DNA from: Streptomyces dengpaensis
Lineage (GTDB): Bacteria > Actinomycetota > Actinomycetes > Streptomycetales > Streptomycetaceae
DNA length: 64,000 nt
NCBI RefSeq assembly: GCF_002946835.1
Contig: NZ_CP026652.1
Coordinates: 4,836,001-4,900,000 of the forward strand
Direction: 5' to 3'
Below the pieces are notes generated by a model. The model saw only the letters and a program-made list of their open reading frames with translations, was not told the origin of the DNA and ran no database searches. Made by a program: the position numbers and the translations under genes. The number at the start of each line of letters is the position of its first letter. Position 1 is the stretch's first letter. Shown here piece by piece: positions 20,740-29,001 of the stretch.

Positions 20740-21896
20740 GCGCCACCCTGGAAACCGAAGAGCACAAAGCCCTCCGCGCCGCCGTCGCCGCGCTCGGCAA
20801 GCGCTACGGCCGCGACTACCTCGTCAAGGTCGTCGCCGACGGAGGTCACCCCGACGAACTCTGGTCCGAGGCCGCCAAGCTCGGCTACCTCGGCGTGAAC
20901 CTGCCGGAGGCGTACGGTGGCGGAGGCGGCGGCATAGCCGAACTCTCCATCGTGCTGGAGGAGTTGGGGGCGGCGGGCTGCCCGCTGCTGATGATGGTCG
21001 TGTCGCCCGCGATCTGCGGCACGGTCATCGCCCGCTTCGGCACGGAGGAGCAGAAGCGTGCCTGGCTGCCCGGACTCGCCGACGGCACCCGCACCATGGC
21101 CTTCGGCATCACCGAACCCGACGCGGGCTCCAACTCGCACCGCATCACGACCACGGCACGCCGCGACGGCGACGACTGGATCCTCACCGGCCGCAAGGTG
21201 TTCATCTCGGGTGTCGACATCGCCCACGCGACGCTCATCGTGGGACGTACGGAGGACGCGAGGACGGGCCGGCTCAAGCCCTGCCTGTTCATCGTCCCGC
21301 GCGACGCCGACGGCTTCGAGCGGCGGCGGATCGACATGGAACTCCAGGGAGCGGAGAAGCAGTTCGAGCTGACCCTCGACGACGTACGGCTGCCCGCCGA
21401 CGTCCTCGTCGGCGACGAGGACGCGGGACTGCTGCAGCTCTTCGCCGGGCTCAACCCCGAGCGCGTCATGACGGCCGCGTTCGCGATCGGCATGGGACGG
21501 TACGCGCTCTCCAGGGCCGTCGCGTACGCGCGCGAACGCACCGTCTGGAAGGAGCCCATCGGCGCCCACCAGGCCATCGCGCACCCCCTCGCGCAGTCCC
21601 ACATAGAGCTCGAACTCGCCCGCCTGATGATGCAGAAGGCGGCGCTCCTGTACGACTCCGGGGACGACGTCGCGGCCGGGGAGGCCGCCAACATGGCCAA
21701 ATACGCGGCAGGCGAGGCCTGCGTGAAGGCGGTCGACCAGGCCGTGCACACCCTCGGCGGCAACGGCCTCACCCGCGAGTTCGGCCTCGCTTCACTGATT
21801 ACGGCGTCGCGCGTGTCTCGTATCGCACCGGTCAGCAGGGAGATGATTCTCAACTACGTCTCCCATCAGAGCCTCGGCCTGCCCAAGTCCTACTAG
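20736..21896 (+). CDS. Acyl-CoA dehydrogenase
   Basis: A 386-residue flavoprotein that alpha,beta-dehydrogenates acyl-CoA and passes electrons to ETF. Family signatures: GYLGVNLPEAYGGGGGG, AFGITEPDAGSNSHRI (FAD/substrate loop), GRKVFISGVDIA and the C-terminal VHTLGGNGLTREFGLASL. In citronellyl-type pathways the AtuD enzymes play this role, and in leucine breakdown isovaleryl-CoA dehydrogenase does. The context (carboxylase pair, hydratase) makes it the first oxidation of a branched acyl-CoA. ATG overlaps the upstream TGA. Confidence 0.88.
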   Translation: MSATLETEEHKALRAAVAALGKRYGRDYLVKVVADGGHPDELWSEAAKLGYLGVNLPEAYGGGGGGIAELSIVLEELGAAGCPLLMMVVSPAICGTVIARFGTEEQKRAWLPGLADGTRTMAFGITEPDAGSNSHRITTTARRDGDDWILTGRKVFISGVDIAHATLIVGRTEDARTGRLKPCLFIVPRDADGFERRRIDMELQGAEKQFELTLDDVRLPADVLVGDEDAGLLQLFAGLNPERVMTAAFAIGMGRYALSRAVAYARERTVWKEPIGAHQAIAHPLAQSHIELELARLMMQKAALLYDSGDDVAAGEAANMAKYAAGEACVKAVDQAVHTLGGNGLTREFGLASLITASRVSRIAPVSREMILNYVSHQSLGLPKSY

Positions 21897-22026
21897 GGAG
21901 CCGTGCCAGTAGCCGTACCACTAGGCGGCCGCACCAGTAGGCCGTACTAGTAGGGCGTATCGCCACGTCGCGCGTCGCACGTCGTGGACCGGCAAGTTGT
22001 GTACCGGCATCGCTCGAGGAGGAACC

Positions 22027-23592
22027 ATGTTCCGCAGCGCGTACGCAGATGTCCCGGCCGTCGAGGAACCCATCCACGAAGCCGTCCTGGGCGGTGCCGC
22101 CGAGCGCGGCGAGACACCCGCGCTCGTCGACGGCGTCGACGGGACCACGCTCACGTACGGTCAACTGGACCGCTTCCACCGTGTGCTGGCCGCCGCGTTC
22201 GCGGACGCGGGTGTCCGCAAGGGCGACGTGCTCGCCCTGCACAGCCCGAACACCATCGCCTTCCCGACGGCGTTCTACGCCGCCACGCGCGCGGGGGCGT
22301 CGGTCACGACCGTGCACCCGCTCGCCACGCCCGAGGAAATGGCCAAGCAACTGCGCGACAGCGCGGCCCGCTGGATCGTCACCGTCTCGCCCCTCCTGGA
22401 CACCGCCCGCGCGGCCGCCGAACGCGCGGGCGGGATACGGGAGATCTTCGTCTGCGACCAGGCACCCGGGCACCGCTCACTGATCGACCTGCTCGCCACC
22501 ACCGCACCCGAACCGCGGGTCGACATCGATCCGGTGGCCGACGTCGCGGCCCTCCCGTACTCCTCGGGGACGACCGGCGTCCCCAAGGGCGTGATGCTCA
22601 CCCACCGGTCCATCGCCACCAACCTGGCGCAGCTCGTGCCGTCGATGCCGATGGGCCCCGGCGACCGCATCCTGGCCGTCCTGCCGTTCTTCCACATCTA
22701 CGGGCTGACGGCCCTGATGAACGCCCCGCTGCGGCAGGGCGCGGCCGTCGTCGTCCTGCCCAGCTTCGACCTGGAGACGTTCCTCGCGACCATCGAGAAA
22801 CACCGCATCAACATCCTGTTCGTGGCACCGCCGATCGTCCTCGCCCTCGCCAAGCACCCGGCGGCCGCCCGGTACGACCTGTCGTCCCTGAAGCACATCA
22901 TTTCCGCCGCGGCGCCCCTGGACGCGGATCTGGCGCAGGCCGCCTCGCAGCGGCTCGGGCTGCCGCCCATCGGCCAGGGCTATGGCATGACCGAACTGTC
23001 GCCCTGTACCCACCTGGTGCCCCTGAACACCCCGGACGCGCCCCCAGGGACGGTCGGCAAGCTCGTCGCCGGTACCGAGATGCGCATCGTCTCGCTCGAC
23101 GACCCCGACCAGGACCTGGGCGTCGGTGAGGCCGGCGAGGTCGTCATCCGCGGCCCCCAGGTCATGAAGGGCTACCTGGGACGCCCCGACGCCACCGCCG
23201 AGATGATCGACAAGGACGGCTGGCTGCACACGGGAGACGTCGGCCGGGTGGACGCCGACGGCTGGCTTTTCGTCGTCGACCGCGTCAAGGAACTCATCAA
23301 GTACAAGGGCTTCCAGGTCGCCCCCGCCGAACTCGAAGCACTGCTGCTCACCCACCCCGGCATCGCCGACGCCGCCGTCATCGGCGTCTACAACGACGAC
23401 AACAACGAAGTCCCGCACGCGTACGTGGTCCGCCAGCCGTCCGCGACAGACCTCTCCGAAGGAGAGGTCATGATGTACGTCGCCGAACGCGTCGCCCCCT
23501 ACAAGAGGGTCCGCCACGTCACCTTCATCGAAGGCGTCCCCAGGGCGGCCTCCGGGAAGATACTCCGCCGCCACCTCCGGGAGCTGCCGTGA
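22027..23592 (+). CDS. AMP-forming acyl-CoA ligase of the 4-coumarate:CoA ligase group
   Basis: A 521-residue ANL-family ligase. The P-loop PYSSGTTGVPKGVMLTHRS, YGMTELSPCTH, the hinge GWLFVVDRVKELIKYKGFQVAPAE and the catalytic Lys in RAASGKILRR are all intact. It resembles the S. coelicolor ligase long described as a bacterial 4-coumarate:CoA ligase, so aryl or phenylpropanoid acids are plausible substrates, but in this operon it may activate the branched acid fed to the carboxylase. A 130-bp gap precedes it. ATG 22027 has a strong GAGGAGGAACC ribosome site. Confidence 0.88.
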   Translation: MFRSAYADVPAVEEPIHEAVLGGAAERGETPALVDGVDGTTLTYGQLDRFHRVLAAAFADAGVRKGDVLALHSPNTIAFPTAFYAATRAGASVTTVHPLATPEEMAKQLRDSAARWIVTVSPLLDTARAAAERAGGIREIFVCDQAPGHRSLIDLLATTAPEPRVDIDPVADVAALPYSSGTTGVPKGVMLTHRSIATNLAQLVPSMPMGPGDRILAVLPFFHIYGLTALMNAPLRQGAAVVVLPSFDLETFLATIEKHRINILFVAPPIVLALAKHPAAARYDLSSLKHIISAAAPLDADLAQAASQRLGLPPIGQGYGMTELSPCTHLVPLNTPDAPPGTVGKLVAGTEMRIVSLDDPDQDLGVGEAGEVVIRGPQVMKGYLGRPDATAEMIDKDGWLHTGDVGRVDADGWLFVVDRVKELIKYKGFQVAPAELEALLLTHPGIADAAVIGVYNDDNNEVPHAYVVRQPSATDLSEGEVMMYVAERVAPYKRVRHVTFIEGVPRAASGKILRRHLRELP

Positions 23593-24326
23593 CGGCCCTC
23601 GTCCACACCGCCCACGACCGGGCCGTCACCACCCTCACCCTCGACTCGCCCGGCAACCGCAACGCCCTGTCGGCCGCGCTCGTCGGCCGGCTCGCGGACG
23701 GGCTCACGCGGTGCGGCAAGGACAGCGACGTACGCGCGGTCGTCCTCACCCACGCCGGGAACACGTTCTGCGCAGGCGCCGACCTGCGCGACCCGCCGGA
23801 CCCCGACGTCCTCGTCGGGCTGCTGCGGCAGATCGTCGAGCTGCGCAAACCGGTGCTGGCCCGGGTCACCGGGCATGTCCGGGCAGGCGGGCTCGGCCTG
23901 CTCGGGGCGTGCGACATCGCGGTGGCCGGCGCGGGCGCCAGTTTCGCCTTCACGGAGGTACGCATCGGCGTCGCGCCCGCCGTCATCTCCCTGCCCCTGC
24001 TGCCCCGCACCGACCCCCGCGCCCTCGCCCGCTACTACCTCACCGGCGAACGCTTCGACGCCGCCGAGGCGGTCCGCACCGGGCTCCTGACAGCGGCCGG
24101 CGACGACGTCGACGCCGTACTGGCACCCGTCCTCGACGGCCTGCGCCGTGCCTCCCCCCAAGGCCTCGCCGCGACGAAGGACCTGCTCACGGCTAAGGTG
24201 CTGGAAGCCTTCGACCGGGACGCGGCCGGCCTGACCGCGCTCTCGGCCGAGCTGTTCTCCTCCGCGCAGGCCCGCGAGGGAATGACGGCCTTCCTCGAAC
24301 GACGGGATCCCGCATGGGTGGTGTGA
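23589..24326 (+). CDS. Enoyl-CoA hydratase/isomerase family protein
   Basis: A 245-residue crotonase-fold protein. FCAGADL forms the first half of the oxyanion hole and GHVRAGGLGLLGACDIAV the second. FAFTEVRIGVAPAVISLPLL carries a Glu at the catalytic position, so it should be active. The pattern is closest to methylglutaconyl-CoA hydratase-like members, fitting a leucine- or isoprenoid-type breakdown after the carboxylase. Its GTG overlaps the ligase stop (GTGA), and its end overlaps the TetR gene. Confidence 0.85.
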   Translation: MTALVHTAHDRAVTTLTLDSPGNRNALSAALVGRLADGLTRCGKDSDVRAVVLTHAGNTFCAGADLRDPPDPDVLVGLLRQIVELRKPVLARVTGHVRAGGLGLLGACDIAVAGAGASFAFTEVRIGVAPAVISLPLLPRTDPRALARYYLTGERFDAAEAVRTGLLTAAGDDVDAVLAPVLDGLRRASPQGLAATKDLLTAKVLEAFDRDAAGLTALSAELFSSAQAREGMTAFLERRDPAWVV

Positions 24327-24931
24327 GCACGACAGAGCACGCCGCGCGCCTTCCGCACGTCCCCAAGCAGGACCGCAGCCGGGCCACCCGGCAGCGGCTC
24401 CTGGAAGCCGCCGTGGCCTGCCTCGCCGAACACGGGTGGGCGGGCTCCACGGTCTCCGTCGTCGCCGAACGCGCCGGCGTCTCCCGGGGCGCCGCCCAGC
24501 ACCACTTCCCGACCCGCGAAGACCTGTTCACGGCGGCCGTCGAGTACGTCGCCGAGGAACGCTCCACCGCCCTGCGCGCCCTCTTCCCCGACGGCGCCGC
24601 CGACCGCCGCGTCGTCGTCGCCGCCCTCGTCGACCTCTACACCGGCCCCCTCTTCCGCGCCGCCCTCCACCTCTGGGCCGCCGCCTCCAACGAGGACCAA
24701 CTCCGCCCGAAGGTCACGGAACTGGAGGCCCGCGTCGGCCGCGAAACCCACCGCATCGCCGTCGACCTCCTCGACGCGGACGAATCCCGGCCGGGCGTAC
24801 GGGAAACGGTCCAGGGCCTGCTGGACATGGCCCGCGGCCTCGGCCTCGCCAACCTGCTCACGGACGACGGGGGGCGACGCGAGCGGGTGGTGGGGCAGTG
24901 GGGCGCGCTGATGGAGGAGGCGCTGGGCTGA
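24314..24931 (+). CDS. TetR-family transcriptional regulator
   Basis: A 205-residue repressor-type protein. Its HTH spans about residues 22-68 (RQRLLEAAVACLAEHGWAG, then VVAERAGVSRGAAQHHF, then REDLFTAAVEYV). The C-terminal ligand domain is 130 residues, all-helical, of the type sensing acyl-CoAs. The gene overlaps the hydratase end; a GTG at 24323 would give a 4-bp GTGA overlap like its neighbours and is an equally good start. It probably represses its own operon through the palindrome at 14712. Confidence 0.88.
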   Translation: MGGVSTTEHAARLPHVPKQDRSRATRQRLLEAAVACLAEHGWAGSTVSVVAERAGVSRGAAQHHFPTREDLFTAAVEYVAEERSTALRALFPDGAADRRVVVAALVDLYTGPLFRAALHLWAAASNEDQLRPKVTELEARVGRETHRIAVDLLDADESRPGVRETVQGLLDMARGLGLANLLTDDGGRRERVVGQWGALMEEALG

Positions 24932-24982
24932 GGGCGTTGTCAGTGGTGGCGCGTAGCGTGGGAATCCGGTGACAGGCAGCGG

Positions 24983-25114
24983 GTGAACACGGGGGCAGGG
25001 CCATGGGGGACCACTTTCTTCTGGAACTGGCGGGAGTTCAAGCCCGAGTTCCGCGCCGAGATATCCGGCGTCCTCGGCGGACAGCGCACGGCGTACGTGT
25101 GGGGCAAGCTCTGA
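24983..25114 (+). CDS. Trp/Phe-rich 43-residue small protein, function unknown
   Basis: GTG 24983 to TGA 25114 encodes 43 residues. The core TTFFWNWREFKPEF and the end AYVWGKL are rich in aromatic residues (4 Trp, 4 Phe, 1 Tyr), quite unlike a chance frame in 72% GC DNA, where Ala/Arg/Gly/Pro dominate. An alternative frame from ATG 25003 gives an Arg-rich shadow. It lies between the TetR gene and pdxH, tail-to-tail with pdxH. It could be a real small protein or the surviving C-terminus of a lost gene. I do not recognise it. Confidence 0.5.
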   Translation: MNTGAGPWGTTFFWNWREFKPEFRAEISGVLGGQRTAYVWGKL

Positions 25115-25132
25115 GCGAGCCGCCGGGCACCC

Positions 25133-25882
25133 TCAGGGGCTGAGCCGCTCCACCCGCCAGCTGCCGTCCGGCTGGGCCACGTAGCGGAGCCGGTCGTGCA
25201 GGCGGTTCTCGCGGCCCTGCCAGAACTCGACCGCCTGCGGCGCGATGCGGAAACCGCCCCAGTGCGGCGGGACCGGGACCTGCTCGCCCTCCGGGTAACG
25301 GGCACTCAACTCCGCATACGAGGCGTCCAGTTCGGCGCGCGAGGGGATGACCGAGGACTGGGCGCTGGCCCAGGCGCCCAGCTGGGAGCCGTGCGGGCGA
25401 GTGCGGAAGTACGCGGCCGTCTCGTCCCGTCCGGTGCGCCGCGCCGTGCCGGTGACGATGACCTGGCGGGCCATCGGATGCCACGGGAAGAGCAGCGAGA
25501 TGTACGGGTTCTCGGCCAGCTCGCGGGCCTTGCGGGAGTCGTAGTTGGTGTAGAAGACGAAGCCCTGCTCGTCGTACTGCTTCAGCAGCACCGTGCGCGA
25601 GCTGGGCCGGCCCTCCGCGTCCGCCGTGGAGACCACCATCGCGTTCGGCTCGTGCACGAACCCGTGCATCGCGGCCTGCGCGGCCTGTTTGAACCAGCGG
25701 TCGAACTGGTCCATCGGATGCGCGGGGAGGTCCGCCTCGTCCAGACCCTCGGCCCGGTAGTGGGCGCGCATCGCCGCGGGGTCGGCGTCGAATTCTTCGG
25801 CAGCGGACTCGGCCTCGGCGGCCTCGGCCGCGCGCTGGACGATGGGCTCGGAGGCGGATTCATCTGGGAAGCGGTCGTTCAC
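25133..25882 (-). CDS. pdxH: Pyridoxamine 5'-phosphate oxidase PdxH
   Basis: A 249-residue FMN enzyme that oxidises PNP/PMP to pyridoxal phosphate. FMN and substrate motifs seen: [68 protein letters not shown] and the C-terminal [15 protein letters not shown] plus ERLSP end. An Ala/Glu-rich extension of about 30 residues precedes the usual N-terminus. GTG 25882 was chosen; the frame stays open farther upstream but loses similarity. It is divergent from citrate synthase across a region with a clear palindrome. Confidence 0.93.
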   Translation of the reverse strand: MNDRFPDESASEPIVQRAAEAAEAESAAEEFDADPAAMRAHYRAEGLDEADLPAHPMDQFDRWFKQAAQAAMHGFVHEPNAMVVSTADAEGRPSSRTVLLKQYDEQGFVFYTNYDSRKARELAENPYISLLFPWHPMARQVIVTGTARRTGRDETAAYFRTRPHGSQLGAWASAQSSVIPSRAELDASYAELSARYPEGEQVPVPPHWGGFRIAPQAVEFWQGRENRLHDRLRYVAQPDGSWRVERLSP

Positions 25883-26296
25883 GCGGTCATCTTGCCGTAT
25901 GCGCCCGCGCAGGGAACCGCCGAGTGCGCCCTCCCCCCGGATGGGCGTATGCGCCCTCGCGTCGGCTCGCCCGTCCGCCCTCTCGTCGGATCGCCGTGTG
26001 AACCCTCGCATCCAAGGGGAGTGTGCTTCATCACTGCGTGGCACTGAGTGCCACGCGCTCTCCCCAAAGGTGGCACTCAGGGATATCGTGCTGGTGCCGT
26101 TCCGGTTGGATGACCGCCAGCCGCACGGGGCATCACCGGGGTGACCGCGTCGGACCGCGAGCCGTCTGTGGACCTGGCCGCGGAACCGGACCGGACACGT
26201 TCACCCCCGTCCGGCACAGGGTCGTCACCACCCCCGCACCACAGGACCACCACCACAAACCATCCGTCTGTCGTACACATCATGAGGAGCCGCCTG
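25883..26296. other. 414-bp divergent region pdxH / citrate synthase
   Basis: It holds the repeated GTGGCACT element listed separately. Elsewhere no gene is seen; an in-frame extension of the citrate synthase frame back to 26141 has no family similarity and is taken as leader. Confidence 0.6.
26038..26079. promoter_or_regulatory. Triple GTGGCACT half-site, candidate operator
   Basis: GTGGCACTGAGTGCCAC at 26038-26054 is an 8-1-8 inverted repeat. The half-site recurs as GTGGCACTCA at 26070-26079, which also pairs with TGAGTGCCAC at 26045-26054 (10-bp arms, 15-nt spacer). It could be a dimeric operator with an extra half-site, or alternative RNA hairpins in the leader of either gene. Confidence 0.5.
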
Positions 26297-27397
26297 ATGT
26301 CCGACTTCGTACCCGGACTCGAAGGAGTCGTCGCGTTCGAGACGGAGATCGCCGAACCGGATAAGGAGGGCGGCGCACTCCGGTACCGGGGCGTCGACAT
26401 CGAGGATCTGGTCGGCCACGTCTCCTTCGGAAACGTCTGGGGACTCCTCGTCGACGGCGCCTTCAACCCCGGCCTGCCGCCCGCCGAGCCGTTCCCGATC
26501 CCCGTCCACTCCGGCGACATCCGCGTCGACGTGCAGTCCGCGCTCGCCATGCTCGCCCCCGTCTGGGGCCTGCGGCCCCTCCTCGACATCGACGAGCACC
26601 AGGCCCGCGAAGACCTCGCCCGCGCCGCCGTCATGGCCCTCTCCTACGTCGCCCAGTCCGCCCGCGGCCAGGGCCTGCCCATGGTCCCGCAGAGCGAGAT
26701 CGACAAGGCGCAGTCCGTCGTCGAGCGCTTCATGATCCGCTGGCGCGGCGAGCCCGACCCCAAACACGTCGCCGCCGTCGACGCCTACTGGACCTCCGCC
26801 GCCGAGCACGGCATGAACGCCTCCACCTTCACGGCCCGCGTCATCGCATCCACGGGCGCCGATGTCGCCGCCGCCCTCTCCGGAGCCGTAGGAGCCATGT
26901 CCGGCCCCCTGCACGGCGGCGCACCCTCCCGCGTCCTCGGCATGATCGAGGACATCGAACGCACCGGAGACGCCGAGGCCTACGTCAAGCAGGCCCTCGA
27001 CAAGGGCGAACGCCTCATGGGCTTCGGCCACCGCGTCTACCGCGCCGAGGACCCCCGCGCGCGCGTGCTGCGCCGCACCGCCCGCGAACTGGGCGCCCCC
27101 CGCTTCGAGATCGCCGAAGCCCTGGAGAAGGCCGCACTCGCCGAACTCCACGCCCGCCGCCCCGACCGCGTCCTGGCGACGAACGTCGAGTTCTGGGCCG
27201 CCATCGTCCTCGACTTCGCCGAGGTCCCGGCCCACATGTTCACGTCGATGTTCACCTGCGCCCGTACGGCCGGATGGTCGGCGCACATCCTGGAACAGAA
27301 GCGCACGGGCCGCCTCGTACGCCCCTCCGCACGCTACGTGGGCCCCGGTACTCGCAGCCCCCAGGAGATCGCGGGATACGCGGACATCGCGCACTAA
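26297..27397 (+). CDS. citA: Citrate synthase 2 (CitA-type)
   Basis: A 366-residue type I/II-like short citrate synthase that condenses acetyl-CoA with oxaloacetate at TCA cycle entry. It shows GALRYRGVDIEDLV at the N-terminus, GAMSGPLHGGAPSRV with the first catalytic His, MGFGHRVYRAEDPRA with the second, and late FTCARTAGWSAHILEQ with substrate Arg residues. The Asp of the triad is in the EFWAAIVLDFAEVP region. The actinobacterial citrate synthase 2 family has this length. ATG 26297 is preferred over ATG 26282 because GAGGAGC lies just before it. Confidence 0.9.
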   Translation: MSDFVPGLEGVVAFETEIAEPDKEGGALRYRGVDIEDLVGHVSFGNVWGLLVDGAFNPGLPPAEPFPIPVHSGDIRVDVQSALAMLAPVWGLRPLLDIDEHQAREDLARAAVMALSYVAQSARGQGLPMVPQSEIDKAQSVVERFMIRWRGEPDPKHVAAVDAYWTSAAEHGMNASTFTARVIASTGADVAAALSGAVGAMSGPLHGGAPSRVLGMIEDIERTGDAEAYVKQALDKGERLMGFGHRVYRAEDPRARVLRRTARELGAPRFEIAEALEKAALAELHARRPDRVLATNVEFWAAIVLDFAEVPAHMFTSMFTCARTAGWSAHILEQKRTGRLVRPSARYVGPGTRSPQEIAGYADIAH

Positions 27398-27454
27398 GGA
27401 CGTCCGGGCGTGCGGGGTCCGTGTCCGGGTCCTGCCCCAGCCGTACACCGGTCA

Positions 27455-28516
27455 TCACGCGGGCGTCAGCAGCTCCGCGTGATGACGGGCGGCGACCAGC
27501 GGATGGGCGCGCAGCTTGCCCTTCAGCTCGTTGAACCCGTACTCGGCGAAGAGCGGGTTCGCCGGATCGTCGCTGATACCCGGCGCGGCGGATGCGTGCG
27601 GGAAGGGCAGCGGCTCGACCCGCGCGTCGAGCCGCGGGTTGTAGAAGAACGGCACGGAGAACCGCTCGGTGGCCCCGGCCGGACTCACCACCCGGTGATT
27701 CGTCGCGACCAGATACCCATTGGTGGCCACCTCCAGCAGCTCACCCAGATTGACGACGAACGCCCCCGGCAGCGGCGGCACATCGTGGAACAGCCCGTCC
27801 TCCCGCTGCACCTGAAGCCCGCCCACCTGATCCTGCAGCAACAGCGTCAGGAACCCGTAGTCCTTGTGCGCGCCGACGCCCTGATCGGCGCCGTCACCCG
27901 CGCTCCCCGGGTACCGCACCAGCTTCAGCTGCGGATGAGCCCGCTCGCCGAAAATCGGGTCGTAGAAGTCGGCGGGCGCCCCGATGGCGGCGAGCAGCTC
28001 GTGCAGCAGCCGCGCCGCGACCTCGCTCAGCCGGTCGATCCACGCCAGCGCGGCCGTCCGCAGCTCGGGCAGCACGTCGGGCCACTGGTTCGGCCCCTCC
28101 AGCCACCAGTACGCGGGCTCACCCGGCCCGGGTGTGCGAGTAGCCCGCTCCGCCCCGATGTCCAGCTGATCCCGCCAGTCCCGACTGCCGCCGGTGCGCT
28201 CGTCCCCCGTACGCGTATACCCCCGGAAATGGGGCGAGTTGACGTTGTCGATGGCGAGCCGGTCGGTTTCCGGGAGCGCGAAGAACCGATGCATGGCCTG
28301 CAGTAGAGCACCGGTCTCGGCCTCGCTCACCCCATGCCCGACGAGCTGGAAGAAGCCCACGTCATGGGCGGCACTGTGCAACTGCGCGTGCAACCGGGCA
28401 CGGGCCTGGGGACCGCGGTCGACCGCGGAAAGATCAATGACCGGAAGTTGCTGGTACGGAGACTGGGACGGAGATGGAGACTGCGCCTGAGCGTGAGAAG
28501 ACGTGTTCGTCGACAT
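27455..28516 (-). CDS. 2OG-Fe(II) oxygenase, isopenicillin N synthase family
   Basis: A 353-residue dioxygenase. The N-terminal DIOX_N part has LPVIDLSAVD and DVGFFQLVGHGV. The jelly-roll core has the iron ligands HKD (VGAHKDYGFLTLLLQD) and the distal His in ATNHRVVSP, followed by ERFSVPFFYNP, whose RxS-like pair binds 2-oxoglutarate. It could hydroxylate or desaturate a small molecule; the substrate is unknown. The first 20 residues are a Ser/Gln/Pro repeat (QSPSPSQSPYQQ). The gene is preceded by a 500-nt region with two tiny leader ORFs and strong hairpins, so its expression may be controlled after initiation. Confidence 0.87.
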   Translation of the reverse strand: MSTNTSSHAQAQSPSPSQSPYQQLPVIDLSAVDRGPQARARLHAQLHSAAHDVGFFQLVGHGVSEAETGALLQAMHRFFALPETDRLAIDNVNSPHFRGYTRTGDERTGGSRDWRDQLDIGAERATRTPGPGEPAYWWLEGPNQWPDVLPELRTAALAWIDRLSEVAARLLHELLAAIGAPADFYDPIFGERAHPQLKLVRYPGSAGDGADQGVGAHKDYGFLTLLLQDQVGGLQVQREDGLFHDVPPLPGAFVVNLGELLEVATNGYLVATNHRVVSPAGATERFSVPFFYNPRLDARVEPLPFPHASAAPGISDDPANPLFAEYGFNELKGKLRAHPLVAARHHAELLTPA

Positions 28517-28633
28517 GAGATGAGTCCGCGGGGTCTACGGGTGCCCGGGCGCCTGCCAGGGGCGGGGCGGGCCACGGGTGCCAAGTGGAATGAAGGCGGG
28601 AGAACATGCGCGAGGGCATGTGAAGGGGCTGGG

Positions 28634-28711
28634 TCAGGCAGAGCGCCGACAGCCCATGCTTGTGACGCGCACGAAGTCCACGTGCAGGCGTCGAACAAGC
28701 ATCGGAAGCAT
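28634..28711 (-). CDS. Leader peptide of the RRLHVDFVRV type, possibly leaderless
   Basis: A 25-residue ORF (22 if begun at ATG 28702) containing MLVRRLHVDFVRV, then TSMGC and an RRSA end. It matches the pattern of the short actinobacterial putative leader peptides with an RRHVDL/RVxSxxC core, often found upstream of metabolic genes, with a Cys near the end that may let ribosomes sense cysteine or stall. A TACGCT -10-like box at 28718-28723 lies only 6 bp before the ATG, so the mRNA may start at the ATG. The oxygenase begins 118 bp downstream. Confidence 0.6.
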   Translation of the reverse strand: MLPMLVRRLHVDFVRVTSMGCRRSA

Positions 28712-28779
28712 GGTCCAAGCGTACTGCGGGCCCACGGATCCGCCTGTGCCCCACCTCACACACCCACAGAAACGCAGAC

Positions 28780-28849
28780 GACCCGCGAGCTCGGGTCCCT
28801 CCGCCTCAGGCGGAGGAGCCGGCCGGACGTACCGGCGAGCTCGCGGGTC
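28780..28849 (-). terminator. Nested three-armed hairpin, likely attenuator or terminator
   Basis: A perfect 14-bp outer stem (GACCCGCGAGCTCG at 28780-28793 with CGAGCTCGCGGGTC at 28836-28849) encloses an 8-bp perfect hairpin (CCTCCGCC-TCA-GGCGGAGG, 28798-28816) and a CCGG/CCGG arm. It lies between the 12-codon ORF and the second leader ORF on the minus strand. Read in that direction it is followed by GTCTGCGTTTCTG, a short U-containing tail. It may terminate the first transcript. Confidence 0.6.
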
Positions 28850-28930
28850 GGGTGACTGCTGGAGATTGGGCCGGCTGCACGCTGCTGTCACGCGCTGGTC
28901 CGGCACCGCACTGGATGTGGTGACGGGCCG

Positions 28931-28969
28931 CTAGCCCGCAGCCACCTCTCCTGTCCGGTTTTCATACAT
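28931..28969 (-). CDS. 12-codon leader ORF MYENRTGEVAAG
   Basis: ATG 28969 to TAG 28931 encodes MYENRTGEVAAG. It has a strong GGAGGTGG ribosome site (28978-28985) about 10 bp upstream and sits some 26 nt after the predicted start of a well-spaced promoter, so it is very likely translated. It is followed by 80 nt of GC-rich sequence and the large hairpin at 28780. It may be a leader peptide controlling the hairpin or a marker of an independent small RNA. Confidence 0.5.
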   Translation of the reverse strand: MYENRTGEVAAG

Positions 28970-29001
28970 TCGCCGAACCACCTCCCTTCCGGATTGGCCA
29001 C

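Noticed and set aside
28780..28849. tRNA gene, because of a cloverleaf-like fold of about 70 nt.
   Set aside because: The outer stem is 14 bp, there is no T-loop consensus or anticodon arm, and the invariant bases are missing.
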